64,000 nucleotides of DNA, taken from Chloromonas sp. AAM2 (taxonomy: Eukaryota; Chlorophyta; Chlorophyceae; Chlamydomonadales; Chlamydomonadaceae). Both the position numbers and the translations under genes were made by a program. Of this stretch, positions 35,125 through 47,570 are shown piece after piece. The stretch spans positions 43,158 through 107,157 of the forward strand of contig QAXH01004625.1 of NCBI GenBank assembly GCA_004335635.1. The letters are read 5' to 3'. The notes beneath the pieces are model-generated. The model was not told the origin of the DNA. It was given only the letters and a program-made list of their open reading frames with translations, and ran no database searches. Each line of letters opens with the position of its first letter. Position 1 is the first letter of the stretch.

Positions 35125-36626
35125 TTCTGGCTAAGTCTGGGTAAGAGCACGACGGGCACGCGCAAAGTGCAGGTGTGCACCAAGGGCCAGGAGAAAGCAC
35201 CCAGCCCACGGGCTCCAACACGCGCTGCAATCCTGTGCAGGAGTGACTAACTGTGCGATTGCCGAGTCAAATGCGGACCATTGCGGTTTGAGCGCAACTG
35301 GTGTGACTCGTCAGAGTGTGATGCAAAGGCTGGCGAGGCTTTGCTTGCCCTGCAAGTCTCAGAAGGCCCGACAAGGCGGAAATTGACAAACTGAGTGGCG
35401 CAGGCAACTGATACTTGAACTTCTGATTTGTGAAGCCGCCACCACCCATGGTCACTTGTGTGACACACCCTTTAGAAGCGATGAGTGGGTGGCAAGTGCT
35501 GCAGAGAATATCTTGCAATACTGGCAATGTTCCCTCCCTTCGTGTAAAGTATCGCAAGCATGGAGTTCTGCCTGGTCCGCATTAAATGGCAGCTGGCCTT
35601 TGATCAACTAGTCTACCTTATCACCGTATATGCCATATCTCATCCCGCAGGGGGCAAAATGACATGTAATAAAAATGGTCCCGCAAGTCCCACACCCGTA
35701 CCAGAACGTTGATTATTTATTGCAGGATGAGACATGGTCTATATGGTACTTACGCACGCCCAACAGTAACGAATGTTAACGAGGCAGGGGTCCACAAAGC
35801 GCACCAAGCCCAAGAGCGTCACACAGGATGCGGTTCAAAAAACTATCGTTACACCTGTCCAGGCACGTGCGTCTGATACAATGCTGGGTGTCTCGCTGTT
35901 AACTTGACTGGTCTAATAGAGTTGTCTATGGCAGTGTGTGCCTCTCACGAAGACCCACACATTGTGAGAAGGCATTTATTTTCAAACAAGCGCCAGCAGA
36001 GAGATCAGACATCAAATAGTCCATTTATTATGTTGAACCACGGTAGTGCCCCAGCAAAAGCCTGTGCCAGAGTGCCCCAGCAAAAACCCCTGATGTCGCA
36101 CCAAGACAAGGTACCTGTTAGAAGCAGCGGAGCTGCAGTTTGTGTTGGTGTTGGCGTGTTGTTAACATTCACAACAGAAGCTTGAGCCGCTGTGGTGTAT
36201 GGTCTGCACACTGTGGTGCACTGCCGCTGTGGTGTATTGATCCTGTAAGGTGGACTTGCCCAGAGCGAGCGATGGGACCATGTCACTTGTAACGCTGTCA
36301 CAATGCCAGTTGCAATCTGATGCCAGTGGCAGGGTTTCCTGGTATTCATTAGAAGGCACAGTATGGCTGCGCAAAAATGGCAAAAATGGTTTTGTGTTTT
36401 GTTTTTTGGTTTTGCAACGTTTGAGTTTCATCCTTTTGTTTCACGGTTTTGCCAGTCTCTCCTCCTCGTGATGTGTTCGTGATGCACGTTTTTCTTGCAG
36501 TCCTACCTTCTGACGCCTGCAACTCTTCCTATGCGCGGATGCCTAGATACCAGTAGCCATACCATAGCTCCCAGAGAGCCAGCAGGCTGTAGCAAGGAGA
36601 GGACGGGTTGCCCCACTCGCAACTTG
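35125..36626. other. spacer upstream of the bHLH gene
   Basis: About 1.5 kb without a supportable gene. Short readings on both strands lack domains. The bHLH promoter is expected just right of 35124. Confidence 0.5.
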
Positions 36627-36795
36627 GAACCGTGTTGCTAGTGACGACAATCGTATTTTACACCCTGCTACCAGTGAGCTTTCTTGGTTTGACGATTGTC
36701 AGGCGCGTAATTCTTGGAGAGATAATGTGTCTAGCTGCAGCACCGTGGATTAAACCATGAAAAGCCATGTAAATGATGATGATGATGATGATACC
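36627..36795. repeat. dispersed repeat family A with (GAT)n tail, copy 2
   Basis: Relative of 18461-18620 in the same orientation: it shares the gtgttgctagtga block, the accatgaaaagccatg block and a GAT microsatellite (36773-36791, about six triplets). Confidence 0.7.
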
Positions 36796-37004
36796 GTAGC
36801 TCCAAACTAGTACCTAGTGCGAGTGGCTTTGACTGCATGTTGGACTACGTCAAGTCATAAAACCAGGGCTTAGTATGGTTGGAAAGAGCTATCAATGAGC
36901 TTTTCAACGTACCAACTTTCATTCGGTCAGTGGCCTTATTTGGGCCACCAAAACGCAAGCTAGTTTGGAGCAGTGTGTGGAGCCAGCGGCATGAGGCCTC
37001 CTGG

Positions 37005-38245
37005 CTCAGCTCATGTACAGACTGCTTTGTTCAGGTACTGCTCCACGTCATCAGGCGTGCCGAGCTTGCGCGTGATCAGCGCCACACTCGTGACCCGAGG
37101 CAATGCATCCAAGCGCAGTCGCAGCGCAGGGTTGTGCGGTTGCCGCCCAGTAGTGGCATCCCATTTCAACGTCTCCGGGCACTCCGCTACAATACAGCGT
37201 TCATATGGATCCTTTCAGAGCCTTCCATGCAACAAAGGGTCCCCATCAATAGTCGTATTTACGAGCACTGGCTTCCGCGGCACTTTTTGAGGGTTCGACC
37301 ACCTGTGGTTGCCGGGAATCCCGCTCCTCGACCCCCCGCCCAAAGAGATTTCCTTGCTACTGACATTTACGAGCGTCTTTCCCAGTCAATTTGGTTTGCG
37401 TCAAGTCATGTTCATCCCATCCCATCACCAAGCCGACTTTCCCTGGCCAAAACCATTGTCTTCAAATCATATGCCATTGAACCACCCCAGTCTCATACTG
37501 TTTGAATGAGTTTGAAGCCACGGGACTTGGCAGTACACAATTGATGTTAAGTTCTGACGGTTTTTGCGGCACGCGGCCATGTCTGAGTACGTGTCTCAGA
37601 CCACTTATTCATCGCAAATGCGTCTCGACCGAGTCCGACTCGTGCGACACTTGCGACAGCAACATCAGTACTTTTCCGGGGTTAGTGCGGAACGAAATAA
37701 ATGCAGGAAACAAATGGCAACAAAATGGCAGCAAGGCATGTTCAAAGAGTTTCCTCGCACCCGCTCTCATCATGCTTCCAACCCCGGAAAAGTACAGCGG
37801 GAACTAGGCCGTTCGGATATACAGCCGTTCGGCAAATAGCCTGTCACTGTACCTTCCCAGTTGCCCCAAGTTTCAAGCACTGGTCCCCCCCTTTGGGTTG
37901 ACATGGTTTTAGGGCAACACGTGCGCAGACCACAGGGTTGCCTTGCACATGCATTGAATACATGGCATCCGCAAAAAACTAGAGCTTGCATTGACCAGGG
38001 AGCCGTGGGCTCAACATGGGCTGCGGTATGCCTACCTGAGCTACAGTCATGCACTCAGCACCACAGACTGTCACACCGGCCTTGATTGTGAACAGGCACC
38101 GTCCACCAATGCAGGATTGGTGCATTAAGTGCAATGCATCGATGACGTTGGTTCAGCAGCGCATCAGCATGCCGCAGCCAAGGCATGAGAATATGTTCAG
38201 ACTTGTCAAGCGCTGGGGTTGTGCTGGGTAATGGGTGCGTCAATC
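37005..38245 (-). pseudogene. decayed large ORF, probably mobile-element derived
   Basis: On the minus strand coding-like blocks appear in order: HADALLNQRHRCIALNAP with ILHWWTVPVHNQG (near 38100-38200), FRTNPGKVLMLLSQVSHES (near 37650), and VLVNTTIDGDPLLHGRL followed, after one stop codon, by WDATTGRQPHNPALRLRLDA and VTSVALITRKLGTPDDVEQY (37020-37260). Frame changes and the stop show it is not intact. The family was not recognised; a transposase or integrase-like protein is a guess. Confidence 0.45.
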
Positions 38246-38768
38246 ACGCAAAACACTACCATTGTAGCAATCTACTAGCATCCGGTAGATGCGCACAAAA
38301 GGGGTTTCAGTCTTGAAGCCATCCAAGAGGTCGTTGTCAACATCCATGCTGTCTGTTCTCAGAAGAGCCATGCTCACACAAGCAGATTGAAACTTGAGTG
38401 CTCACCGCTGACACAGATGCAGCACACATGACATCTCAGGCATTGTGTGTTCTCGTGGCAGGGAACCTCAGGCATTCACCTCAACGCATAACCACCTCCA
38501 GGCAGAACTAGACAAGCAGACAAACCTCTGCACTGAACTTAGAAACTCCACCATGCCACATTGTCAGAGTATTGCCATGTCACATTGCCAGAGTACTGCC
38601 ATGTCGGCTTACCACATCAAACCCTGCAGTCGACCAAACCCATAACTATCTGTGCACCCCTCCGGTCGTGGATCATACTTGCAGAGTCTGGATGTGTCAA
38701 GGTCCGGTTTGAAGCACACAATCGCCAGCATCACAAGGTATCTCAGGCTGTTTGAACATGTCATGCCT

Positions 38769-41700
38769 TCACTGCTTTGGTCGCCCATCGGCCACGACCC
38801 GCATTGTCGTGCGCCAAATCTTTCCGGATGGGCTGTAGAAGTCAAGCTGCTGGCCATCTATGATGACAATGTCACCTTGCAGGTCGTGGTTGAGAACCCT
38901 GTTATCAGTCATGAAGACGAACAGGCTGCGCTTGCCGCCAGGGATAGGACGGCGCTTGTCGTATTCCGCCTTCACAACCGCTGCTGACGTTGTGCCGCTG
39001 TCGCTGTACTGATGGGACTTGCTCTGCCCTTGCAGGACAAGCGTGGTGTTGTCAGCAGTTGTCAGAACCAGGTTCCAGTCAGGCGCTTTTTCCGAGCCAG
39101 GCCCAAGGTTTGCCCGCCGCCCACCTTGCTCTGCGGCCTCTACATCCTGCTGGAATGTTGTGGCGTCCTTCTTGCTCCTGACAACTGGGAGGTCATAGGT
39201 CGAGGGGTCACTTGGAAGCTGCAAAGGAGGATCCAGAAGGGTGCAAACGTGACAAGTGTCAAAAACGTGTCAATGAGTGCCAACGTGTCAACCAGATACG
39301 TTGTTACAGTGTCACATTGTGAGTTATGGCAGTTCCGGATAACACTGTCCGCTGGCATGTTCGAAGTTTTCAAGTTTGGCCCCCCAAATGCTAAATGCTC
39401 ATCACGTAAGCGGCATGGAGGAGGGTGACCAGGAGCATCAGATACACCGGCTTGTTACTGACTGTTGTTGATGTCTGCTGGCAAAATGTGCTGCCCTTCC
39501 AACCACCAAACTCATCCCTCCCCAACGCCCCCCTTTTCTCGCAATTGGCAGCAGGGCATGGAATTCCGGTAAACACAGTGTCAGCAATAATGACAAACAA
39601 CCCCGCCTGATGATTCATGCTGGTTACGAGCACAACATGCATCTCACCTGTATGACCAGATTTTTGATGTTCTCGTGGCACGGCTCCAGGGGGAGCAGCT
39701 CCCAAAGCATGCATGTGAGCTGATCCAGCAGGAAGCGAAAAGCAAACATCTTCACCAGGATCATGCCACCATCGATCATCTCTTTCATCTGGGGACTCAG
39801 GTGGCTGCTGAGGCTGTCAAAGATTGGCATCTCGATGTCTGCTATCCAGCCCGCACCCTGAGCCTTGTGATACCAGTTATGGAAGTTGGGTGGCACGACC
39901 ACTGTGTATTTGCCTTCAGAGGCCGGCTGCAGCGCCACTACGCCAGTCCCTGCATGCAACAAGGCGACAACACCACCAGGATTGCCATTGCCAAAAGCAT
40001 GGCAATCCAGAAGCTTGGCTCATGGGCTTGCACAGGTGGTGGGTTAAGATCAGACAGTATCGTGTGAGTTAGCGTACAGTGCAGACTGCCACCAGCCATG
40101 CAATATGGAAATCTAACCTTCGTGCCAGTAACGTTGCGGAAGCAAGGCAGGACAGCATGGTGCAGCTTCCGTGGCATTATTACACGTGATGCCAGATGCT
40201 GCATAGCTGTTCAATTTGCCCGGCATGCAGGTAGCTTGGCGCAACGCATTGTCATGGTGTCCCTTAAGATACTTCAGCTGGTAATGCTCGGTGAAATGTG
40301 AAAATTGTCTGGTCATGTGGCACCCAGTCAGAGTACGCAAGACCTGTGACCTGGCACCACAAAGTACACCATACCTCAAACTCACCATCCAACAATCCAA
40401 AGCGCAGCTCAGTCTTCATGCCTGGCTCAAGGCCAACAGCAATTGCGTACTCAGCTGGAGGAGCGGCACACACATAATCGTTTCGCTGCACCGGCCGGCC
40501 AGTGAGGATGTGGCCCAGAAAGGACTTGATGACCGCACCGTTGTGTTCTTGCAGCCATCTGCGCACAGAGTTCTGGTCCGCAAAACGGTTGCTGACCATA
40601 GTGAAGGCCTGCAGGCACAACATAAACACCAGACAAAGCCTTGAGTTTGCCACCATGCCAGCCAGAGGAATGGGTTCACTAAAAGGAGCCAAGTGTTCTT
40701 TTGATGGGGCCGGAAAGCCTGTTCACCTTTTCCGGTCCTGTTCACAAACCTTCCTGTGGGCAGTGCTGCTGAAACGCCCCTGTTCCACCATGATGCTGTC
40801 ACCAGCATGTGACAACTGGTGCCAAGGCGATCGAAAGGTCCCTGCACTGCCTCCGCAGTTGCCATGCATGCGCTGTCTGTGCCTTTGGTACAGCAGTTTC
40901 ATTGTCCTGCGCTTTTCATTTGCCAGCTACTGCTGCTCTGTCTGACCCGCACCTACCAGTCCTACCTGCCCCTACCCACATAGCCCTGTTCCCCATTTCG
41001 ACTACGCCGGGCTCAACTGATTGCCACTATGTACAATCTGTTCCATCACGCCTGCTCTAAGCAGTGCTACCCACCCCCTGTCTGCTTTCATGTGACCAAC
41101 CGTTTCCAGGACAGAAGTGTAGTTCCGACCATTCCAGCTTCCCAGGGCTTCGCGCAGAGCTTGTGTTGACTCCTGTTCGTAGTCCGGCAGGCGTGCCTGT
41201 GCCACAGCAGCTAGAACCCCTTCTATGTGACGTGGGTTGCCACCGGCGTAGCTAATCAGGAGGGGTAGGTGCTCCGACAGCTGCTGGCAGCCTAGGCGTC
41301 GGGCCAGGTCATGAGCGATCTCCATCATTTCCTCCCTGGATTAGCAGATGTACGGAGATCAGGTGCGCCTTGGACTTTGCGCCGGCTGCACACACCAAAT
41401 GACGCATCACATCAACGCCCGGCCATCCTACAATCCTGGAGTGGCCATTGCAAGCCATCAACTTCACAAGCCATTGCATGCTGCCATACTCTGCACGGGC
41501 TATCTATACCTTATGATGGCCCTCCCATACGAACAAAAATGTGTGCCTCTACAGTGTCTTGTTCGCAACTGACTGGCACATGTACGTCTGCTGCAAGTAG
41601 GGCCACCTGCCAACTGCAGTTCCTAGTGCCGACGCATGCGCCAGGTTATCAGCACCCACCAACTATGCACTTTCACCATGCGCCTGCTCTGCTTGCAAAC

Positions 41701-44700
41701 CGTGCCCAGCATCAGCAGCAAGTGCCCATGCAATGTTTGCAACCCTAAAATCACGTTCTTTGACCAGAGCCCCTCTTGGCATCAGTGTGTCAACAATGCT
41801 TGCCAAGATTCGCCTTCCTTACTTGACATCCTATGGGGGTCGATGAAGTCCATCTGAGTGCCCGCAACTGTCAGGACCACTAGGTCACGGCACTTGGCCA
41901 GATTTTGTGCCTAGGCGGATATCATGCTTCTGAGCCACTCTGCGTGGCTTTCTGCCTCTGCTTGGTGCTCGCTGCTGATTTCGCACTGATACTGCACCTC
42001 ATCGAAGATGAAGTGCCAGGTGTGGAGCGCATCACCCTGCATGCATGGACACATAAACACTTGATCAGCAGACAGTTTCAAAGCAAAGCTGCATGCTCAA
42101 GCAGGTTCACACACGCTGGCATCGTCTTGCACAGTACTCTAGTTGTTATGTGCTGTGTATCTGTGCAAATCGTTTTGCAAATCGTCTTGCACAGTACTCT
42201 GGTTGGCCTTCAAGCTGTGCGTCAAACCTTCATGTGAACAGTGGTAACGGCTTTCCACACCCTGCGACACTGGTCTTTGCCACACGTGCTCCAGCTCACC
42301 AGTTTAAATGCCTCCCTTGCGGCTGCAATGACATGTCTGATTTCTAGCTTGGCAAGCACTCTCGCCACATCGTGTGTCTGTCGGTGCCTCAGGATACGGT
42401 TGACGAACACCTGCAACGTCTCTCCTCCGTTGCGGCACAGCAGGTACAGGAAGCGCAGCGCCAGTGATTGAGCCGGTTCGATCATGGCAGGCTTTCCAAT
42501 GCCCTGCGCCTTCTCCTCTGGCAGCCTCTTGCAGCCTGTACGTGACAGGTTCATCCTGCAAACACAGCACCAATAGCGCAACACTGCACTCAGTGGCTGC
42601 AAGGACTGAGATACACACCTGGAGGGAAAGGGGGGGGACGAGGAACGGATACAGACTGTGCTTGACACACTGAAAGCCTGGAATGATGTGCCAAAGCAGC
42701 ACATGCCTCTGACAAGCTCACAACAGGGCTGGACTGACATCCCAAGACCAAGGCATACCAACCGGTACTGCAGCTGCTCTTCTGACCACCAGCTTGTACT
42801 AACCTGAACTGCAATCTTTCACGGATGCAGGTCTGCAGCAGTGTGGCCATGTCAGCTTGTCCATTTGCCTCCGCTGCTTGAGCTGCAAGCGGCACCAGCT
42901 GCTTAGACAGCACCGTTTTCCCAGTGCCCGGCGCGCCAATGACGCCTGCAAGCAAATCAAACACCAGCCATTACCGAGACTGGACGACACATCGCATGAA
43001 ACAATCTTGCGTGCACACACCGCCCGAACTCTGACCTCAGCCCTTGATAACGGATGAACACTAGCTGATTTAGTTGTGTGATCTGAGATCATGTGAGTTG
43101 TGTGACAATACTACAGTACTGAGAGTGGCGAGGGTTCTCCATCTCATGTCTCCCTCCTGCGCTACTTTATCTTCATTTGCTCCTGCGGTACTTGATCTTC
43201 ATTTGCATATCCACGCTATATCACCACATTAACTGCACCTTTGGTTTGGCTGGAATGCTGCCAAACCCCTTGTTATTTGTGTAGTGTATGGCATTGTACA
43301 CCATCAGCCTCACCTAGGCACACGTAGTTTTCCTCCGCTGTGTCCTCATCGACTTGTGGTTGCGAGTCCTTTGCAGCCAAGACTTTGAACATGCCGTTCA
43401 ATGCCTCAGCCGCGGCCTCGTCACGGCCGACCCAAAGCATGCAGGCCCCCAGCTCAGGGATGGTTTCTTGTGGCAGGGCGCTGGACCTCTTTTCTTGGCT
43501 TGGAATGGCGCCTCGTTTGAAGTCAGCAGCGTTGAAGAGTCGCATAAGGGCGCTCAATGTGTCATCTGTCGCATGGCAAAACACCACGGCCAAGGGCACC
43601 AATAAGTGGATACATGCAGATTGACATAGCCCGGACCCATCACTTCTGATGCCTCAATTCCCGTGAATTCCGACCAAATCACGACTGCTACACGCAAGGA
43701 TCTCAGCCTCCATCACAAGGCATTCACCTGATGTCCTTCTCTTGTCTTCCCGAAAGTCGTTGATCATGTCTGACAGTGATGGCTCAACTGCCAGTGCAGG
43801 TGCAGGCAGAACACCAGCAGCACGCCAATCAGGTGTCAAAACTGGCAGAAACTGGACGCATCACTGCAGATGATTGACAACGACTAGATGCATGTGGTAC
43901 ACCATAGGCGCAGTGCATGTCACCATGCAACACGGCTCCACGAGTCGGGTGATCATAACCCCATCGGCCATGCGTGCAGGTCCTGGAGCACACACAACCA
44001 TGAGAGACAGGGTATGATAGGTCTGCCGAAGGATGCATGGGGCATGAGGAGCCTCACAATGAGCCTCACGATGCCAGCGGATGATCGGCAAATGCAAATG
44101 CACAGGCTGCAAGACTGTGGCGTTACTGATGCGCAGCGCAAGGCACGGCACATGCAATGGTTACATCATTACAATGCAACCATACAGTGCATATGCAATG
44201 CAAGAACAACGCTCATGCCATCATGCAAAGGTGCACCACAACCCACATAAGCATGATTGCATGCACGTGCGAGCACGCCATGCATGTTGTTGTCAACCAT
44301 AGCCAAACACATGATGCCATGCGTAGGACAAATCCACGCCACAGCAGACAGTGCATGCAAACAAGATTCATGCAGGCATGCACCCTATGAACACAGACAA
44401 GGCATGATATCATGTTGCGATATGGGCCTGAGACATTGGGCACATGCCCGGGCATGAACCGTATGTCTGTGCTCGTGCGGGCATGGGTCTGCCGTGCGTA
44501 TGGGCGGTGTACATATCGGTATGCCTGGCATGCATAACTGTTCTGCAGCACCGTGCCTGTGCTGTGTGCGCAGTGGATGGGCGCATGCGTGCTCTTGTCC
44601 AACATGAAGCAACACACAAGCAGCCATGCCACAAGATACAAAACTGATGCAAAACCAGCACGTGATGCTAGTGTGGCACACGTGCTGTGCAATCTCTGAT

Positions 44701-45552
44701 CCTGAGCACCTCTGGACCCAGGGTCGAGGGTGCGTGTACAATTGGTGTGCTTGCACGTGCGCAGCGCCACATGCATCACTTGGCATGCCCGCACACGCAC
44801 ACACACACACACACACATGCTGTCACATGCATCACATGGCATGCACATACCCACATGCAGCCCCGAGCGATGCGAGCGCACAACATATCAGTAGCCCGCA
44901 TGCAACCCTTTCAGTGCTGCTTGCGGTTCAACATGTATGTGCTACAAAAGTGGCAACAGGGTTAGCACGCCCTTGGTACATGTAACCCTTGACCGGACAT
45001 CCCAGCCACACATCACGTACAACGCCCCATGGTATGGTGGCAGTGTGTGCGATATGATGATACGATCCGTGCATGTTTGCTTTGCTTTGCCTGTCACTAG
45101 GCCATCACCCACTGCAGACTCACGTGTGACACGGTAAATGTACGTCCCAGCATGGACTCGCCAAAGGGCAACTCATGAAGGCCATCCGCCTCCAGCAGGT
45201 CCCCCACGCCATACTTGTTCTTGAATGTGTCGATGAGCTGGCCTGACTGACGGGGTGGCCTGTAGCTATGTGGCTGCTCTGTAAGCTTGTTGTTATGGTG
45301 ATCCACAATGGTCACGATGATGTCCACTGTCGGGTCGCCCATCCTGCAATGCAAGCAGCAAGTCAATCTCTCACTTGTCCAGGTTGTTCTTGTGCACATC
45401 AAACATGCAGAGGCTTACATGTGCCAGTAGCCGCACACAAGCTTGTCCGTGTTGGCGGGTGGCGTGGCGGTCAGTGCCAAGCTGTTACCACTGGCATCCA
45501 TAATGCTGTTACCACTGGCATCGACAATGCTCACTGTGATCATGTCTGCCAT
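38769..45552 (-). CDS. P-loop NTPase with C-terminal REase-like domain, Crinkler/RHS-type effector-like
   Basis: Crinkler/RHS-type proteins of eukaryotes join an N-terminal header, a P-loop NTPase and a nuclease or other effector module. Exons in order: 45419-45553 (ATG at 45552), 45124-45343, 43728-43851, 43314-43565, 42804-42945, 42300-42555, 41823-42036, 41607-41622 (16 nt, tentative), about 41100-41335 (left edge unresolved), 40750-40841 (tentative), 40386-40608, 39648-39949 and 38769-39218; roughly 880 residues. The first two exons each start with a similar beta-strand-like segment (ITVSIVD, IIVTIVD). Walker A is GAPGTGKT in the fifth exon. A Walker B-like FIFDE follows in the seventh. 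AGGNPRHIEG in the ninth resembles the GG.PR motif of RHS/Crinkler NTPases. The last exon has DWNLVLTT then LVLQGQSK, fitting a D...QxK endonuclease-fold site. An in-frame TAG at 41911-41913 is either the end of an 87-nt intron or a nonsense change. Family assignment is by motif order only; a host STAND-type protein is the alternative. Confidence 0.55.
42121..42205. repeat. short direct repeat in intron of the NTPase-nuclease gene
   Basis: A 25-bp block beginning atcgtcttgcacagtactct occurs twice, 60 bases apart, between two exons of the gene. Confidence 0.85.
43154..43205. repeat. 26-bp tandem duplication
   Basis: Two adjacent copies of ctcctgcg.tact.tatcttcatttg in an intron of the NTPase-nuclease gene, differing at two positions. 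Confidence 0.85.
43852..45123. other. long intron of the NTPase-nuclease gene with CATG-rich sequence
   Basis: The 1.27-kb intron between the header exons and the rest is dense in CATG/GCATGC words and holds a CA microsatellite (44791-44818). No exon could be supported inside it. Confidence 0.5.
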
Positions 45553-47570
45553 CCTGCAATCCAAGCAGCGAGCACATGCCTCACTTGTCCAGGTTCCACA
45601 CACGCAAGGCCAGAGCTGCCTGAAATGCGGCAGGGCTTGACGGGGTAGCTTGCACACCGGTGCACAGACATTATACGAGGACCATGGTGGAAGCCAAGTG
45701 TGAAAGCTGGAACAGAAGCATGCCTCACTAGGCAAATGCAATCCTCATGCATGCTGAGGAACAAGCTGCTGCACCAGCAATAACAGCAACGACCTGTGCT
45801 GCAGGCTCACGAGTAAGCCGACTACTTCCATGGGGACCGCCAGACAGCTGGTCTGATTGCAGTCAATCATTGCTGCAACGCAGTTCTGATTCTCCCTGAT
45901 TCTGATCTCACCGTCGCAGGGAGCTGAGCTGGCGCCTTGGGCCCAGAAGCTGCAGGTGCGAGTTGTCGATCTCTGCGTGCGACTAGTGTCTTGTTGACCT
46001 GGCAAGCAAGACAAAGAACAAACAAATACCTCCTGTCGATAGCAGAAGCTCTTGACGAACAATTCAATGCTGCCCGTGTGCAGCTTCCCTCATGAGTCCT
46101 CACCAGAGAACGAGGCACACCTCTAGGAACGGTCTTCCAGCGATTGTATGGACGTGGTGGCTTGCTTTGATGGAGTGGTCAGTGTGGTCGGTCGCGTTCA
46201 AGAATCTGTCAACCTGACGAAATCGACGTCCTCCAATCCTACTCAACTAAACCAGGAAAACGTCGTCAGATCCTTTGAGCGTCCAGAGAGAGCCGTCTTC
46301 AGGTCCCTGGGGTGCCGGGTTTGGTGTTGCAGACAGAGGTGCGTCCACACTGAAAATCTGCTTTTCGATTTTGGCCCATGAGAAATGCGCGCAAAGGTTG
46401 GCGAAAATCTTGGCGCTTACGGAGGAGCGGCGCATACGAATGTTCTCGTAAGGCCTTCAGCAGCAAGCCTGTACCCGCGCATCGTACGAAAGCGACCAGC
46501 CGACATACCCGAAACCCTAGGGAGATGAGGCGCCAATTGACCGTGGCCATGATGGCTATGCTCATGATTGATTCTGGCAATCTTCTGACGGCAGCACAAG
46601 CTACTAAACCACGGAACCTTGGTGGGGAGGAGGAGGAGGACGAGGATGAATGGTTCCTCCTGCTACAGTTGCTGGCCAGTTCTAGAGCGTGGTGGTCTAG
46701 GCCACGTTCCCAAGCATGGTACAAAGACTGGGTTCGTGACATACCTGACTGGCAGGTGTGGAAGCAGGTGTTTGGTATGTCCCCATCCACTGCCATGCGC
46801 ATTCTTGCCCCATCTCTGACCAAGAAAGACACCAATTGTTGCAAGTGCTTGCCTGTGGAGCTTAAGGTGATACTGACACTTCACTACATGTGCACGGGGG
46901 AGAAATGTGTCTTGCTTAGCCAGCGCTGTGGGGTAGGCAAAAGCACAGCCAATCAAATAATTCGAGACGTGTGTAAGGCTGTACTCAAGCACATGAGAGG
47001 CAACATTCGGCTGCCATCTACCAGGGCAGAGTGTGCCAACTTGATGAACAGTTTCCATCGCATAGCCGGTTTCCCAAATGTGATAGGTGCAGTTGATGGG
47101 GTTCATTTTGAGATTGAACGGCCACCAGGGACCAGGCAAAGAGTACACAAACAGGAAGTTCTACTCTTCTGTGGTCTGCCAGTGTATGTGCGACCATAAG
47201 AGCCGGTTCATGGATGTGCTTGCAGCTTCCCCTGGGTCTGTGCATGACTCACGCTTATTTTCTAATTCATCACTGCACAGAAAGGGCCCTACCCTTGGAC
47301 ATGGATTGCAAGCTCTTGTGATTGGTGACTCAGGCTATCCTTTGCTACCATGGTTGATCACTCCATTTTCGCAACGAGGGCGGAGGGATGCCAACATGAG
47401 TAGAGCTGAAAAAAGGTTCAACGGACGGCTGAGCAAAACACGTGTTGTGATTGAGCATGCATTCGGTATGCTGAAGGGGCGGTTTAGGGCTTTGCGTAAG
47501 TGCATCCACATGAAGGTTGACTATTTGCCCATGTTTCTGGTGGCGTGCATGATATTGCACAATTTCTGCA

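Noticed and set aside
36879..37505. 208-codon plus-strand ORF
   Set aside because: The opposite strand holds the better coding signal of the decayed ORF; the plus reading is its shadow.
41911..41913. Use of a variant genetic code (UAG as Gln) as in some ulvophytes
   Set aside because: TAG terminates the bHLH and lipase genes at sensible C-termini, so it is a normal stop here.
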